Source of the DNA: Kiritimatiellales bacterium
Lineage (GTDB): Bacteria > Verrucomicrobiota > Kiritimatiellia > Kiritimatiellales > Pontiellaceae
Reading direction: 5' to 3'
Assembly: GCA_021734345.1 (NCBI GenBank)
Contig: JAIPJC010000007.1
Coordinates: 1 to 56,491 of the forward strand
Length of the DNA: 56,491 bases
A model generated the notes under the pieces. That model was not told the origin of the DNA. It worked only from the letters and a program-made list of their open reading frames with translations, and did not search any database. Below are positions 49,344 through 56,491 of this stretch, one piece after another. A program made the translations under genes and the position numbers. The number at the start of each line of letters is the position of its first letter. Positions within the stretch are counted from its first letter, which is position 1.

Positions 49344-49389
49344 GGCGGTTCTTAGAGGCGGTTCTTAGAACCGCTTTCGGTGGAGAGGC
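49344..49389. repeat. Tandem 13-mer, hairpin and shared 12-mer
   Basis: GGCGGTTCTTAGA is repeated in tandem (49344-49356, 49357-49369). The second copy runs into a hairpin GCGGTTCTTAGAACCGC (49358-49374). CGGTGGAGAGGC at 49378-49389 is identical to the loop of the palindromic element at 47844-47920, so both belong to one repeat family. A weak promoter-like pair for the next gene follows (TTGCGG 49411, TAATAC 49433). Confidence 0.5.
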
Positions 49390-49496
49390 CGCTCCTGCAC
49401 GGTTTTTTATTTGCGGACCATCCGTCTGAGGATAATACTCCGAAGCAGGCGGTAGGGGAACGTGGCCGCCGTGTGTGTGGGTGATTGGGGGATGCG

Positions 49497-52364
49497 ATGA
49501 AATACTGGGTGTTTAGTTTGTTGGCGGCGGTCATGCTGCTGGCAGGATGCGCGACCACTTCGATGAAGGGGACGCCGTTCTATACGGGGGAGTACGAAGC
49601 AAGCAAGGGACCGGCGTCGGACCGGGTGAATCTTTGGCCGGTTGTCTACTATCGCGATCCAGCTCTGTCGGTGCTTTGGCCGCTGATGGAGTTCAGCCCC
49701 GACTACTTGGCGGTGCGTCCGGTTTATTCCGTTGATGGCCGGAACGAGGGGAACCCTGTTTACAACGTGGTGTGGCCGATCGGGTTTTTTGATACGAAGC
49801 ACAAGGATTACCGTATTTTTCCGGTCTTCTGGGGCGATGATTATCTAACCCTTTTCCCCTTCTACTGGCACAAGGGCGATCCGTTTTCCGGCGTTGGCTA
49901 CAATGCCCTGTTCCCGTTCTGGATCTGGAATAGTAAAGCGGACGGTAATTCGCTGGATGTGCTGTGGCCGCTGTGTGCAAAGAAGAATTTTCCCGACCGC
50001 CAGGAGTGGCGCATCTGGCCGTTGGCTGGCGCTTCCGACCGGAATGGGAAACAGTACGGCTACTATGCCTGGCCGTTCGCGCATCACTGGGCCGATGGCA
50101 CGAACGCGAGCGGGCATACGGTTATTCCGTTGTACCTGTATAACCGGAAGGGGAGCCGCGAAACCTTTGTTTCGCTGCCGTACAGCCGGAGTGTGTCCTC
50201 CAGTACAGAGACAAAGAGCTGGGATTTGACGCTGCCGCTGCTGTATCGCCAATGGCGGGGCGACACGTTCGGCTGGGCGGCGATCCCGGCGTTGTCGTGG
50301 GGAGCGCGGGATGGCGAGTCGGCGGACAGCTGGTTTGCGCTGGGACTGGGCCGTCGCGTCACGTCGTCCAACCGTAGCGGCAGCCATGTGATTCCGTTCT
50401 ACTATTACAACCGGGATCCATCCGCGACATCCTTCTACACGGTGCCTTGGTGGTCGAAGAGCTATGCGGACGACTCGGGCTGGAACATGCTTCTTCCTGT
50501 GTATTACCGCAGTTATTCTACGAACGCATCGGCCTTTTATTCGCTTCCCTGGTATGGCAAGAAGCGGAGCGATGGATCGGGCTGGCATGCATCCATTCCA
50601 TTCTACTACCACAGCTATTCAAACGGGGCCTCGGCGTTCTATTCGCTGCCGTGGCTATCGGAAAAACACGGGGATGGTTCGGCGTGGCAAGCCGCGTTTC
50701 CATTCTACTACGGCAGTTCCTCCACGAATGGATCGCTCATGCTGACTCCGCTGTATGGCCGCAAGCTGCAGGCCGACGGCTCGCCGTCGTGGCGGTGTCT
50801 CTTTCCGATCGTCTATCTGGACGAAACAAAGGACTCGCATTTCCTGACCCTGCTGGGAGGGCGCTGGAGCATGGGCGACCGGTATAACTGGCTGGTGTTT
50901 CCCTTGCTGAGCGGCGGAGCCAAAAAGGCCGACACCGGGCGCAACATCTGGCTGGGTGGCTTGGCCGGGCAGCAATGGTCCGGCGACGAAACATCCCACT
51001 ATGTGTTCCCGCTTTATTATGCGGCCCCCTACGCCGGGGCCTTTGCATCGCTGCCTTATGCCACGTGGAACACGGGCATCCGGCAGGCCCACGTTCTTCC
51101 GCCGCTACTGAGCGGCTGGTACACCGATGAGAGCGGGAAATCCGGCTCGATCCTGGCCTGCGGCCTGGCCGGGCACCGCAGCGGCGGAACGGATGCGTAC
51201 AGCTATGTTTTCCCGCTGTACTACTCCGCTCCCGGATCGGATATGTTCCTGTCCCTTCCGTATGCAAAGTGGCCCTCCGGCAATAGCCAATGCCACTTGG
51301 TTCTTCCCTTGCTCAGTTGCTGGGAGACTTCTCCCGACGCAACCCGGGCGATGTTGGCCGCCGGACTGGTTGGATTCCGGACCGGAAAAGATGGATACCA
51401 CTATGTGTTTCCCCTCTACTACTCGGCTCCGGACGAGGATTCCTTCGTGTCGCTGCCCTATGCCACGTGGCGCACAGGGGATAAACAGAGTTGGATGCTG
51501 CCCTTCCTGCTGAGCGGAAGGAATTTTGAAAACAACGCGACGGAAACGATGTTGCTCGGCGGCCTTGCCTATTGGAAAACCGAAGGGGCGGAAGTTCAAA
51601 GCTCCCAGATCCTCCCGTTCTACCTCTGGTCGCAGGATGAGTGTTTCTACACGGCCCTCTATGGGAAAAACCGGCAGATGGAATATTACGCCACGCCGTT
51701 GGTTGGGCGCTACGGCGATGGCAACGGCACCTCCGGCAGCTGGGTGTTCCCATTCTATCGGCACAAGCGGTTGTCCGCCGACGAGGTCAAGGGGCGCTAC
51801 CTCCTTTTGGGATACTACGACAAGAGTCCAACGGAGTCCCGGTACGGATTTTATGGCTTGTATGGATATGACCGGAAGGACGCCGCCGACGAGCAGCAGG
51901 CGGATGACTGCAAAGACATCAACTACCTGCTCTACCTTGGGCAGATCAAGGAACGTCGGGAATATGGAGAGACGGATGGAGCCGGGCAAAAAACGCTGCT
52001 CGGATACCATAAGACTCACTCTCTTTTCCCCCTGTGGAACCACGAGATTAAAGACGACCTTTCCGCCAAGAACCGACTGGAAACCTCGGCACTGCTGGGT
52101 TGCCTGTACGATTCAAGGCATGAGCAGAAGGATGACGGAGGAGAACCGCGCGACTATCTCCGCCGGCGGGTGCTCTGGCGCTTGTATCACAGCGAAAAGC
52201 TGAACGGCGACGCCAGCACCGACATGTTCCCGGCCATCACCATCGACTCCTACAAAAACGGGTACTACAAGTTTTCCTTCCTCTGGCGGCTCTTCCGCTA
52301 CGAAAAAGATCCTGAAAACGGAACCAAGAAGCTCGATCTGTTGTTTATTCCCTTCCGGCGGTGA
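49497..52364 (+). CDS. Large lipoprotein built of aromatic-rich repeats
   Basis: The 955-residue product starts MKYWVFSLLAAVMLLAGC, a lipoprotein signal with lipobox LAGC. The mature part is made of repeats with an aromatic-rich beta strand. There are ~38-residue units such as GWHASIPFYYHSYSNGASAF and YSLPW, and later ~70-residue units centred on YVFPLYYSAP, F-SLPYA-W and LPPLLSG. Trp, Tyr and Phe are very frequent and alpha-helix breakers abound. I do not recognise a family. Repeated beta hairpins with outward aromatic residues would suit a beta-propeller/solenoid or a carbohydrate-binding surface lipoprotein. GGGGGA precedes ATG 49497. It follows the scrap zone and has no functional neighbour. 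Confidence 0.75.
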   Translation: MKYWVFSLLAAVMLLAGCATTSMKGTPFYTGEYEASKGPASDRVNLWPVVYYRDPALSVLWPLMEFSPDYLAVRPVYSVDGRNEGNPVYNVVWPIGFFDTKHKDYRIFPVFWGDDYLTLFPFYWHKGDPFSGVGYNALFPFWIWNSKADGNSLDVLWPLCAKKNFPDRQEWRIWPLAGASDRNGKQYGYYAWPFAHHWADGTNASGHTVIPLYLYNRKGSRETFVSLPYSRSVSSSTETKSWDLTLPLLYRQWRGDTFGWAAIPALSWGARDGESADSWFALGLGRRVTSSNRSGSHVIPFYYYNRDPSATSFYTVPWWSKSYADDSGWNMLLPVYYRSYSTNASAFYSLPWYGKKRSDGSGWHASIPFYYHSYSNGASAFYSLPWLSEKHGDGSAWQAAFPFYYGSSSTNGSLMLTPLYGRKLQADGSPSWRCLFPIVYLDETKDSHFLTLLGGRWSMGDRYNWLVFPLLSGGAKKADTGRNIWLGGLAGQQWSGDETSHYVFPLYYAAPYAGAFASLPYATWNTGIRQAHVLPPLLSGWYTDESGKSGSILACGLAGHRSGGTDAYSYVFPLYYSAPGSDMFLSLPYAKWPSGNSQCHLVLPLLSCWETSPDATRAMLAAGLVGFRTGKDGYHYVFPLYYSAPDEDSFVSLPYATWRTGDKQSWMLPFLLSGRNFENNATETMLLGGLAYWKTEGAEVQSSQILPFYLWSQDECFYTALYGKNRQMEYYATPLVGRYGDGNGTSGSWVFPFYRHKRLSADEVKGRYLLLGYYDKSPTESRYGFYGLYGYDRKDAADEQQADDCKDINYLLYLGQIKERREYGETDGAGQKTLLGYHKTHSLFPLWNHEIKDDLSAKNRLETSALLGCLYDSRHEQKDDGGEPRDYLRRRVLWRLYHSEKLNGDASTDMFPAITIDSYKNGYYKFSFLWRLFRYEKDPENGTKKLDLLFIPFRR

Positions 52365-52399
52365 GGCCCGCTTCCGGCATCGTCATCCCTGTGCGATCC

Positions 52400-53371
52400 T
52401 CATCCAGCCCGGACGGTGGCAATCAGAAAGGCCATATAGGCCAGATAGCCGCCGATGAACAGCATTCCTTCCCCGCGTGAGATGCGACTTCCGGTGAAGA
52501 AGATCGGCAGGCAGGCCACAGCCGAAACAACCATGACCGGCAGGTCGAAATGCAAGACCTGGGAGGATACGGCAATGCCGGACGGCGCTACGATGCCGGA
52601 CAAGCCAAGTACCGCGAGGATGTTGAAAATATTACTGCCGACGACGTTGCCAACCGCAATGTCGCGTTCTCCACGAATACTGGCGACCACCGAGGTCGCC
52701 AGCTCGGGCAACGACGTTCCCGTCGCCACGATCGTCAGGCCGATGACCAGATCGCTGACGCCGAGCTTCTGCGCGATGGCCACTGCGCCGTCCACCAGCC
52801 ATTTGGAGCCGAGAACCAGCAACCCCAGCCCGGTCAGGATCAGAAGCACATCCCTGAGCAGGGCTTTCCATGAACGCGGCCCCTTGGCTCCGTACTCCTG
52901 GGCATATTCGGCCTGCACCGCTTGGGTTTCGCGGCGGCTTTGGCGAACCAGAAAAAGCGTATAAGCTATGCTTCCCGTGAACAGCAGCACGCCTTCCAGT
53001 CGGCCGATGGTTCCGTTCAGGCCAAACAGGAAGGCCAGTATGGAGACTGCTATCATCACCGGCACATCCAGCTTGATCAGTTTCTGCGCAACCACCAGCG
53101 GTGCGATCAGCGCCGCCAGCCCCAGAATGAAAAGCGTGTTGAAAATATTGCTGCCGACCACATTGCCCAGTGCAATGTTGGCCTGACCGCCCAGTCCGGA
53201 AACCACGCTTACCGCCATCTCCGGCGCACTGGTGCCGAAGGCGACAATCGTCAACCCGATGACCAATGGGGAAATGCCGACCGCAACCGCCAGCTTCGAC
53301 GCCCCTCGGACTAGCGACTCCGCACCGACAACCAGAAGAACAAGTCCGACAACCAATAAAAAGTATTCCAT
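52400..53371 (-). CDS. Calcium/sodium antiporter (CaCA family, YrbG-like)
   Basis: The 323-residue membrane protein has the duplicated alpha-repeat of CaCA exchangers. The first half has VAFGTSAPEMAVSVV and GNVVGSNIFNTLF; the second has VATGTSLPELATSVV and GNVVGSNIFNILA. The glutamates and asparagines of these repeats form the cation sites. About ten helices are expected, with a cytoplasmic loop (QSRRETQAVQAEYAQ) between halves. It exchanges Ca for Na or H across the inner membrane. AGGAAT precedes the ATG on the minus strand. It follows the DUF502 gene by 21 bases, so the two are probably one operon. Confidence 0.94.
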   Translation of the reverse strand: MEYFLLVVGLVLLVVGAESLVRGASKLAVAVGISPLVIGLTIVAFGTSAPEMAVSVVSGLGGQANIALGNVVGSNIFNTLFILGLAALIAPLVVAQKLIKLDVPVMIAVSILAFLFGLNGTIGRLEGVLLFTGSIAYTLFLVRQSRRETQAVQAEYAQEYGAKGPRSWKALLRDVLLILTGLGLLVLGSKWLVDGAVAIAQKLGVSDLVIGLTIVATGTSLPELATSVVASIRGERDIAVGNVVGSNIFNILAVLGLSGIVAPSGIAVSSQVLHFDLPVMVVSAVACLPIFFTGSRISRGEGMLFIGGYLAYMAFLIATVRAG

Positions 53372-53392
53372 ACTATTCCTGGGACAACGCGA

Positions 53393-54058
53393 TCAGATTC
53401 GGGGCGGTCCAGATTGGGCCGGAGCGTTTCGTCTGGCATAGCGCTTCGGCGCAAGCATGCCGCCGGAAACAATCATTTTGATTCCGTCTTCGACGGAGAT
53501 GTCGGTGAAGGTGATTTCTTCTTCCGGAAGGAAGATCAGGAAGCCGGAGGTGGGATTCGGAGTCGTCGCGACAAAAATGCGGTACAGTACTTTACCCGCG
53601 GAATCGAGCATCGTACCGGTAACAAATCCGATGGCCAGCGCTCCGGCATGGGGGAACGGCACCAGCACAGTGGCGGTGAAGGCGGCTTTGGTTGAGCTCG
53701 AAAACGTATCCATCACTTGCTTGGAGGCGGAATAGACCGTTTTCACGATTGGCAGTTTCATCATGAGCCGCTCGCCGAGTTGGATGGCGCGGCGGCCGAC
53801 CAAGTGGGCGGTAAACATGCCGACCAAGTAAATCAACAGCAGAGCGGCAACGGCCGCAATGGCCACTACGGCATATTCCGGAAGTTCCTCCAGCCAGGGG
53901 CGCAGCACGGGCAGAATGAATGCCGTCAGTGCGGAAAAAATCAGCTTCAGAATAAAGAGCGTGATGGTCAAGGGGCCAAGCACCAGCAACCCCGAAACCA
54001 TCCGGGACTTGAAGTGCCCGCCGGCGCGCGTCCCTTTCTGGGTGTCGATTTGTTCCAT
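53393..54058 (-). CDS. DUF502 family membrane protein
   Basis: The 221-residue protein has two N-terminal helices (GLLVLGPLTITLFILKLIF; YAVVAIAAVAALLLIYLVG). The family's soluble core follows: PIVKTVYSASKQVMDTF, VLVPFPHAGALAIGFVTG, VFVATTPNPTSGFL-like (IFVATTPNPTSGFLIFLPEE) and EDGIKMIVSGG. DUF502 proteins are widespread and have no settled function. ATG 54058 with GGGAGG eight bases upstream is given; GTG 54061 would add one residue. The proline-rich basic C-terminus (RYARRNAPAQSGPPRI) is variable in the family. It shares an operon with the Ca/Na antiporter. Confidence 0.92.
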   Translation of the reverse strand: MEQIDTQKGTRAGGHFKSRMVSGLLVLGPLTITLFILKLIFSALTAFILPVLRPWLEELPEYAVVAIAAVAALLLIYLVGMFTAHLVGRRAIQLGERLMMKLPIVKTVYSASKQVMDTFSSSTKAAFTATVLVPFPHAGALAIGFVTGTMLDSAGKVLYRIFVATTPNPTSGFLIFLPEEEITFTDISVEDGIKMIVSGGMLAPKRYARRNAPAQSGPPRI

Positions 54059-54259
54059 CACACAGGCCTCCCTGCATCGCCCGGGATCCGGGCTGGTATG
54101 GTGGTGAAATGATTTCTCGTAAAAGAGCAGGCTAGATACGCTTTCCCCGCCGCGAGCGCCAGCTAAAACGCATTCAAGCGGTTCTCTCGATTTTCCGGGT
54201 CACACCGCGATTGCTTTACTTTTGCGCTTATAGCGGGTAAACACCCCGGCCGTGCAATG

Positions 54260-54284
54260 CGGGGGTTTTCGCCCCCGTCTTTTT
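54260..54284 (+). terminator. Rho-independent terminator-like hairpin upstream of the Na/Pi cotransporter gene
   Basis: CGGGGG-TTTTCG-CCCCCG (54260-54277) is a strong 6-bp GC stem followed by TCTTTTT (54278-54284). In plus orientation it is 30 bases before the GTG start of the cotransporter gene, and no plus-strand gene precedes it for over 1.8 kb. It could be a leader attenuator, or the end of a small RNA made from the 54062-54259 gap. That gap also holds a perfect GCCCGG-GAT-CCGGGC hairpin (54078-54092). Confidence 0.6.
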
Positions 54285-54314
54285 GTACCGAGTTGCAAAC
54301 AGGGGGAGGGCTGC

Positions 54315-56006
54315 GTGAATAACGAACTGGTTCTGTCTGTTGTGAGTACCGTGCTTGGGGGGTTGGGGATTTTCCTGCTCGGCATGAAATACATGTCGGA
54401 AGGCCTGCAGGCGGTTTCCGGCGAGCGCCTGCGGAAAATCATCACGGTCGCCACCGACAACCGGATCATGGGGATGCTGGTCGGCCTGTCGGTGACCTGC
54501 GTCATCCAGTCCAGTTCGATCACGACTGTCATGGTGGTTGGCTTGGTTAACAGCGCCATGATGACACTGACCCAAGCGATCGGTGTGATTTTCGGAGCAA
54601 ACATTGGCACCACGATCACCGCCTGGATCCTGACCCTGAAAATCAGCCAATACGGTCTTCCGCTTCTGGGTCTTGCCGCCTTTTTCTTTCTTTTCCCTAA
54701 AAACGAACGGGTGCGCTACACCGGCATGAGCATCATGGGCATCGGCATGATCTTCTTCGGCCTTGAACTGATGACCGCCGGTTTCAAGCCCTTGCGCGCC
54801 CTGCCGGAGTTTGTGCAGTGGTTCCACTCCTTCGAGGCTACGTCCTATCTGGGCGTGATGAAGTGCGTGGCCGTCGGCTGCATCCTCACCATGATTGTCC
54901 AGTCCTCCTCGGCAACGGTGGGTATTACGATGGGACTGGCTAGCACTGGCATGATCAATTTCGAAACCGCCGGCGCGCTGGTTCTAGGCGAAAATATCGG
55001 CACCACCATCACCGCGTGGCTCGCTTCGCTGGGAGCGTCCACCAACGCCAAGCGCGCGGCCTATGCCCACATCTTCTTCAACGCCCTCGGCGTGGCGTGG
55101 ATCACCACGATCGCCCTTCACTTCTACTTCCCATTAATCGGCCGGTTCATCGGGCATGATCCGAACACCCTCGTCGTGTTGGAAAACGGCGAACCATCCT
55201 ACCCGTACATCATGGCATCGATTGCGGCGGTCCACACCGGCTTCAACGTCGCCAATACCCTTTTGTTCCTGCCCTTCGTCAGGCAGCTCGCCCGGTTTGT
55301 TTCTTTGCTCGTGCCCGACAAGCAGGTGGAGGGGGACGTTCCACATCTTACCCATCTGGATGTCCGTATTTTCGATACCCCCGCCATCGGTATCATGCAG
55401 TCCCATAAGCAGATCCTGTTCATGGCCGATAGCAACGAAACGATGCTCGAAAAGCTGGCGGTCGTACTGGAATCGGGCAAGCCGGACGAAGAGATGGAGC
55501 AAGCCATCTTTCACTGCGAACGGGTTTTGGATGACGTCCAGAAGGAAATCATGCTGTTTCTTGGCGAACTGCTCGGCGGGCAGGTTCCACATGAGATAAC
55601 GGGAAAAGTCCGCGGCCAGATGCGCATGGCCGACGAATATGAATCGGTGAGCGATTACGCCGCCAGCGTGCTCAAGGGAATGCGCAAGCTCCGCACGAAC
55701 AAGCTACGGTTCGCTCCCGAAGGCCATGACGAATTCAAAAAGCTGAACCGTCTTGTTCTCGACTACCTTAGGCAGGTCAATGCCTCGGTGCGAGCCGAAG
55801 ACCCTTCGGCCGCACGGGCGTTGCTGCCAGGCAGTACCGAAATCAGCCGTGTCATAAAAGAGTTCCGCCATAACCACATTAGTAGGCTGACCGCAGGCAA
55901 GGTAACCCCGCTCAGCAGCCTGGTCTACACCGACCTGCTCAACTCCTACCGGCGCATCAACGATCACACGCTCAACATCGCCGAAGTCGTTGCTGGCGAA
56001 AAATAG
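54315..56006 (+). CDS. Na/Pi cotransporter family protein with PhoU-like C-terminus
   Basis: The 563-residue product starts at GTG 54315, supported by GGGGGAGGG four bases upstream; the open frame's earlier in-frame ATG lies inside a terminator-like hairpin region. The membrane half has the duplicated QSSS motifs of Na/Pi (NptA/PNaS) transporters: CVIQSSSITTVMVVG and MIVQSSSATVGITMG, with FGANIGTTITAW and LGENIGTTITAW. The C-terminal ~200 residues are helical and PhoU-like (HKQILFMADSNETMLEKL, AILHCERVLDD-type AIFHCERVLDDVQ). It imports phosphate with sodium. The leader hairpin suggests regulated expression. Confidence 0.92.
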   Translation: MNNELVLSVVSTVLGGLGIFLLGMKYMSEGLQAVSGERLRKIITVATDNRIMGMLVGLSVTCVIQSSSITTVMVVGLVNSAMMTLTQAIGVIFGANIGTTITAWILTLKISQYGLPLLGLAAFFFLFPKNERVRYTGMSIMGIGMIFFGLELMTAGFKPLRALPEFVQWFHSFEATSYLGVMKCVAVGCILTMIVQSSSATVGITMGLASTGMINFETAGALVLGENIGTTITAWLASLGASTNAKRAAYAHIFFNALGVAWITTIALHFYFPLIGRFIGHDPNTLVVLENGEPSYPYIMASIAAVHTGFNVANTLLFLPFVRQLARFVSLLVPDKQVEGDVPHLTHLDVRIFDTPAIGIMQSHKQILFMADSNETMLEKLAVVLESGKPDEEMEQAIFHCERVLDDVQKEIMLFLGELLGGQVPHEITGKVRGQMRMADEYESVSDYAASVLKGMRKLRTNKLRFAPEGHDEFKKLNRLVLDYLRQVNASVRAEDPSAARALLPGSTEISRVIKEFRHNHISRLTAGKVTPLSSLVYTDLLNSYRRINDHTLNIAEVVAGEK

Positions 56007-56085
56007 CCGATCCTGACATTGACTCTATTTTGCGGCACAAAGCCCGGTTGCCGTGCGCACGCCGAACGAAGAACGTCGTTCGCAC

Positions 56086-56114
56086 TTGAGCCGTTCCTCC
56101 GCAAAAGGTATACA
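56086..56114 (+). promoter_or_regulatory. Promoter candidate for pheT
   Basis: TTGAGC (56086-56091) and TATACA (56109-56114) are 17 bases apart. Transcription would start near 56121, giving a ~23-base leader that contains GTGGAG (56132-56137) as the ribosome-binding site before ATG 56144. This indicates that pheT is transcribed on its own here rather than from a pheS promoter. Confidence 0.5.
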
Positions 56115-56143
56115 GAACGCTCATTTTTGCCGTGGAGAACATT

Positions 56144-56491
56144 ATGAAAGTACCGGTCAGCTGGCTGAAGGAATATGTTGATTTCGAGGACACCATCGCG
56201 GGGTTGGCCGACAAGCTGACCTTTGCGGGGTTGGAAGTGGAAGCGATCGAAACGATCGGTTCCGACTTTGACGGCGTGGTGGTGGGCGAAGTCGTAAACG
56301 TCGAACCACATCCCGGAGCCGACAAGCTGCGCCTCTGCACCGTCAACCATGGTGCCGCAGAAACCATGCGCGTGGTCTGCGGCGCGCCGAACGTCGAAAT
56401 CGGCGGCAAGTATCCCTTCGCGCCGGTCGGCACCACGCTGCCCGGCGGCTTCACGCTCAAGAAGGCCAAGATCCGCGGCGAGGAATCGATG
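56144..56491 (+). CDS. pheT: Phenylalanyl-tRNA synthetase beta subunit, 3'-truncated by window edge
   Basis: The open frame from ATG 56144 continues off the window, showing 116 residues. It starts MKVPVSWLKEYVDF and continues KLTFAGLEVEAIE, then the tRNA-binding (OB-fold) domain VVVGEVVNVEPHPGADKLRL, VVCGAPNVEIGGKY and LKKAKIRGEESM. These are the usual opening of bacterial PheT. With PheS it charges tRNA-Phe. The gene lies 137 bases after the cotransporter gene with its own promoter candidate; pheS is not adjacent upstream. Confidence 0.94.
   Translation, partial: MKVPVSWLKEYVDFEDTIAGLADKLTFAGLEVEAIETIGSDFDGVVVGEVVNVEPHPGADKLRLCTVNHGAAETMRVVCGAPNVEIGGKYPFAPVGTTLPGGFTLKKAKIRGEESM

Noticed and set aside
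1..56491. tRNA or rRNA genes
   Set aside because: None of the gaps shows a cloverleaf with T-loop/anticodon features or rRNA-like sequence on reading both strands by eye; a tRNAscan run would be decisive.

Overview
The window reads as a chromosomal segment of a high-GC, Gram-negative, polysaccharide-oriented bacterium of the PVC group. Kiritimatiellota (Pontiella-like) is my best guess. The guess rests on a PEP-CTERM tail next to an exopolysaccharide cluster, a Tat-exported sulfatase, giant proteins with thrombospondin type 3 (TSP3) repeats, an RHS giant protein, and an alaS fragment of the kind I associate with that group. This is inference from content; no rRNA or tRNA gene was seen.

Bases 1-28475, all on the plus strand, form an exopolysaccharide or surface-glycan locus. 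It starts inside a GT4 glycosyltransferase and continues with three more GT4/GT1-type enzymes, a GT2 enzyme, a WcaF-like acetyltransferase and two further GT2 enzymes. Next come a stand-alone NRPS module (adenylation, carrier and thioesterase domains) and a LamG-VanZ membrane protein. A nucleotide-sugar set follows: SDR, RmlC-like epimerase and sugar C-methyltransferase, then, after an interruption, a second C-methyltransferase, an RfbF-like CDP-glucose synthase and a PIG-L deacetylase. An OafA-type O-acyltransferase closes the locus. Together these suggest a glycan carrying a C-methyl-branched deoxysugar with acyl and possibly aminoacyl decoration. The interruption (13853-23558) holds two secreted SUMF1-fold proteins (one PEP-CTERM, one an 1808-residue TSP3/RCC1 giant), a PD-(D/E)XK nuclease-like gene of different composition, an uncharacterised protein and an LhgO-type oxidase.

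Bases 28497-32566 hold a dinG-like helicase (minus strand), a subtilase that stops just after its catalytic serine, and an N-terminally missing ThuA-like fragment in the same frame, which looks like a deletion scar. At 32632-32855 lies a large, nearly symmetrical inverted-repeat element with a branched fold. It directly precedes a polymorphic-toxin locus: a secreted TSP3 protein, a 2027-residue RHS protein with a transglutaminase-like N-terminal domain and a nuclease-like C-terminal toxin, and a small Cys-rich putative immunity protein.

Bases 41034-47804 are mostly metabolic: sulfatase, lipocalin lipoprotein, lactonase-like beta-propeller, NAD kinase and cydAB. Bases 47805-49496 are a scrap zone: palindromic repeats, an AT-rich membrane-protein gene, a copy of the first ~29 codons of alaS fused to an inverted IS1182-like transposase fragment, and tandem repeats. 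The rest holds a 955-residue aromatic-repeat lipoprotein, a Ca/Na antiporter, a DUF502 membrane protein, a Na/Pi cotransporter preceded by a terminator-like hairpin, and the 5' part of pheT, which runs off the end.
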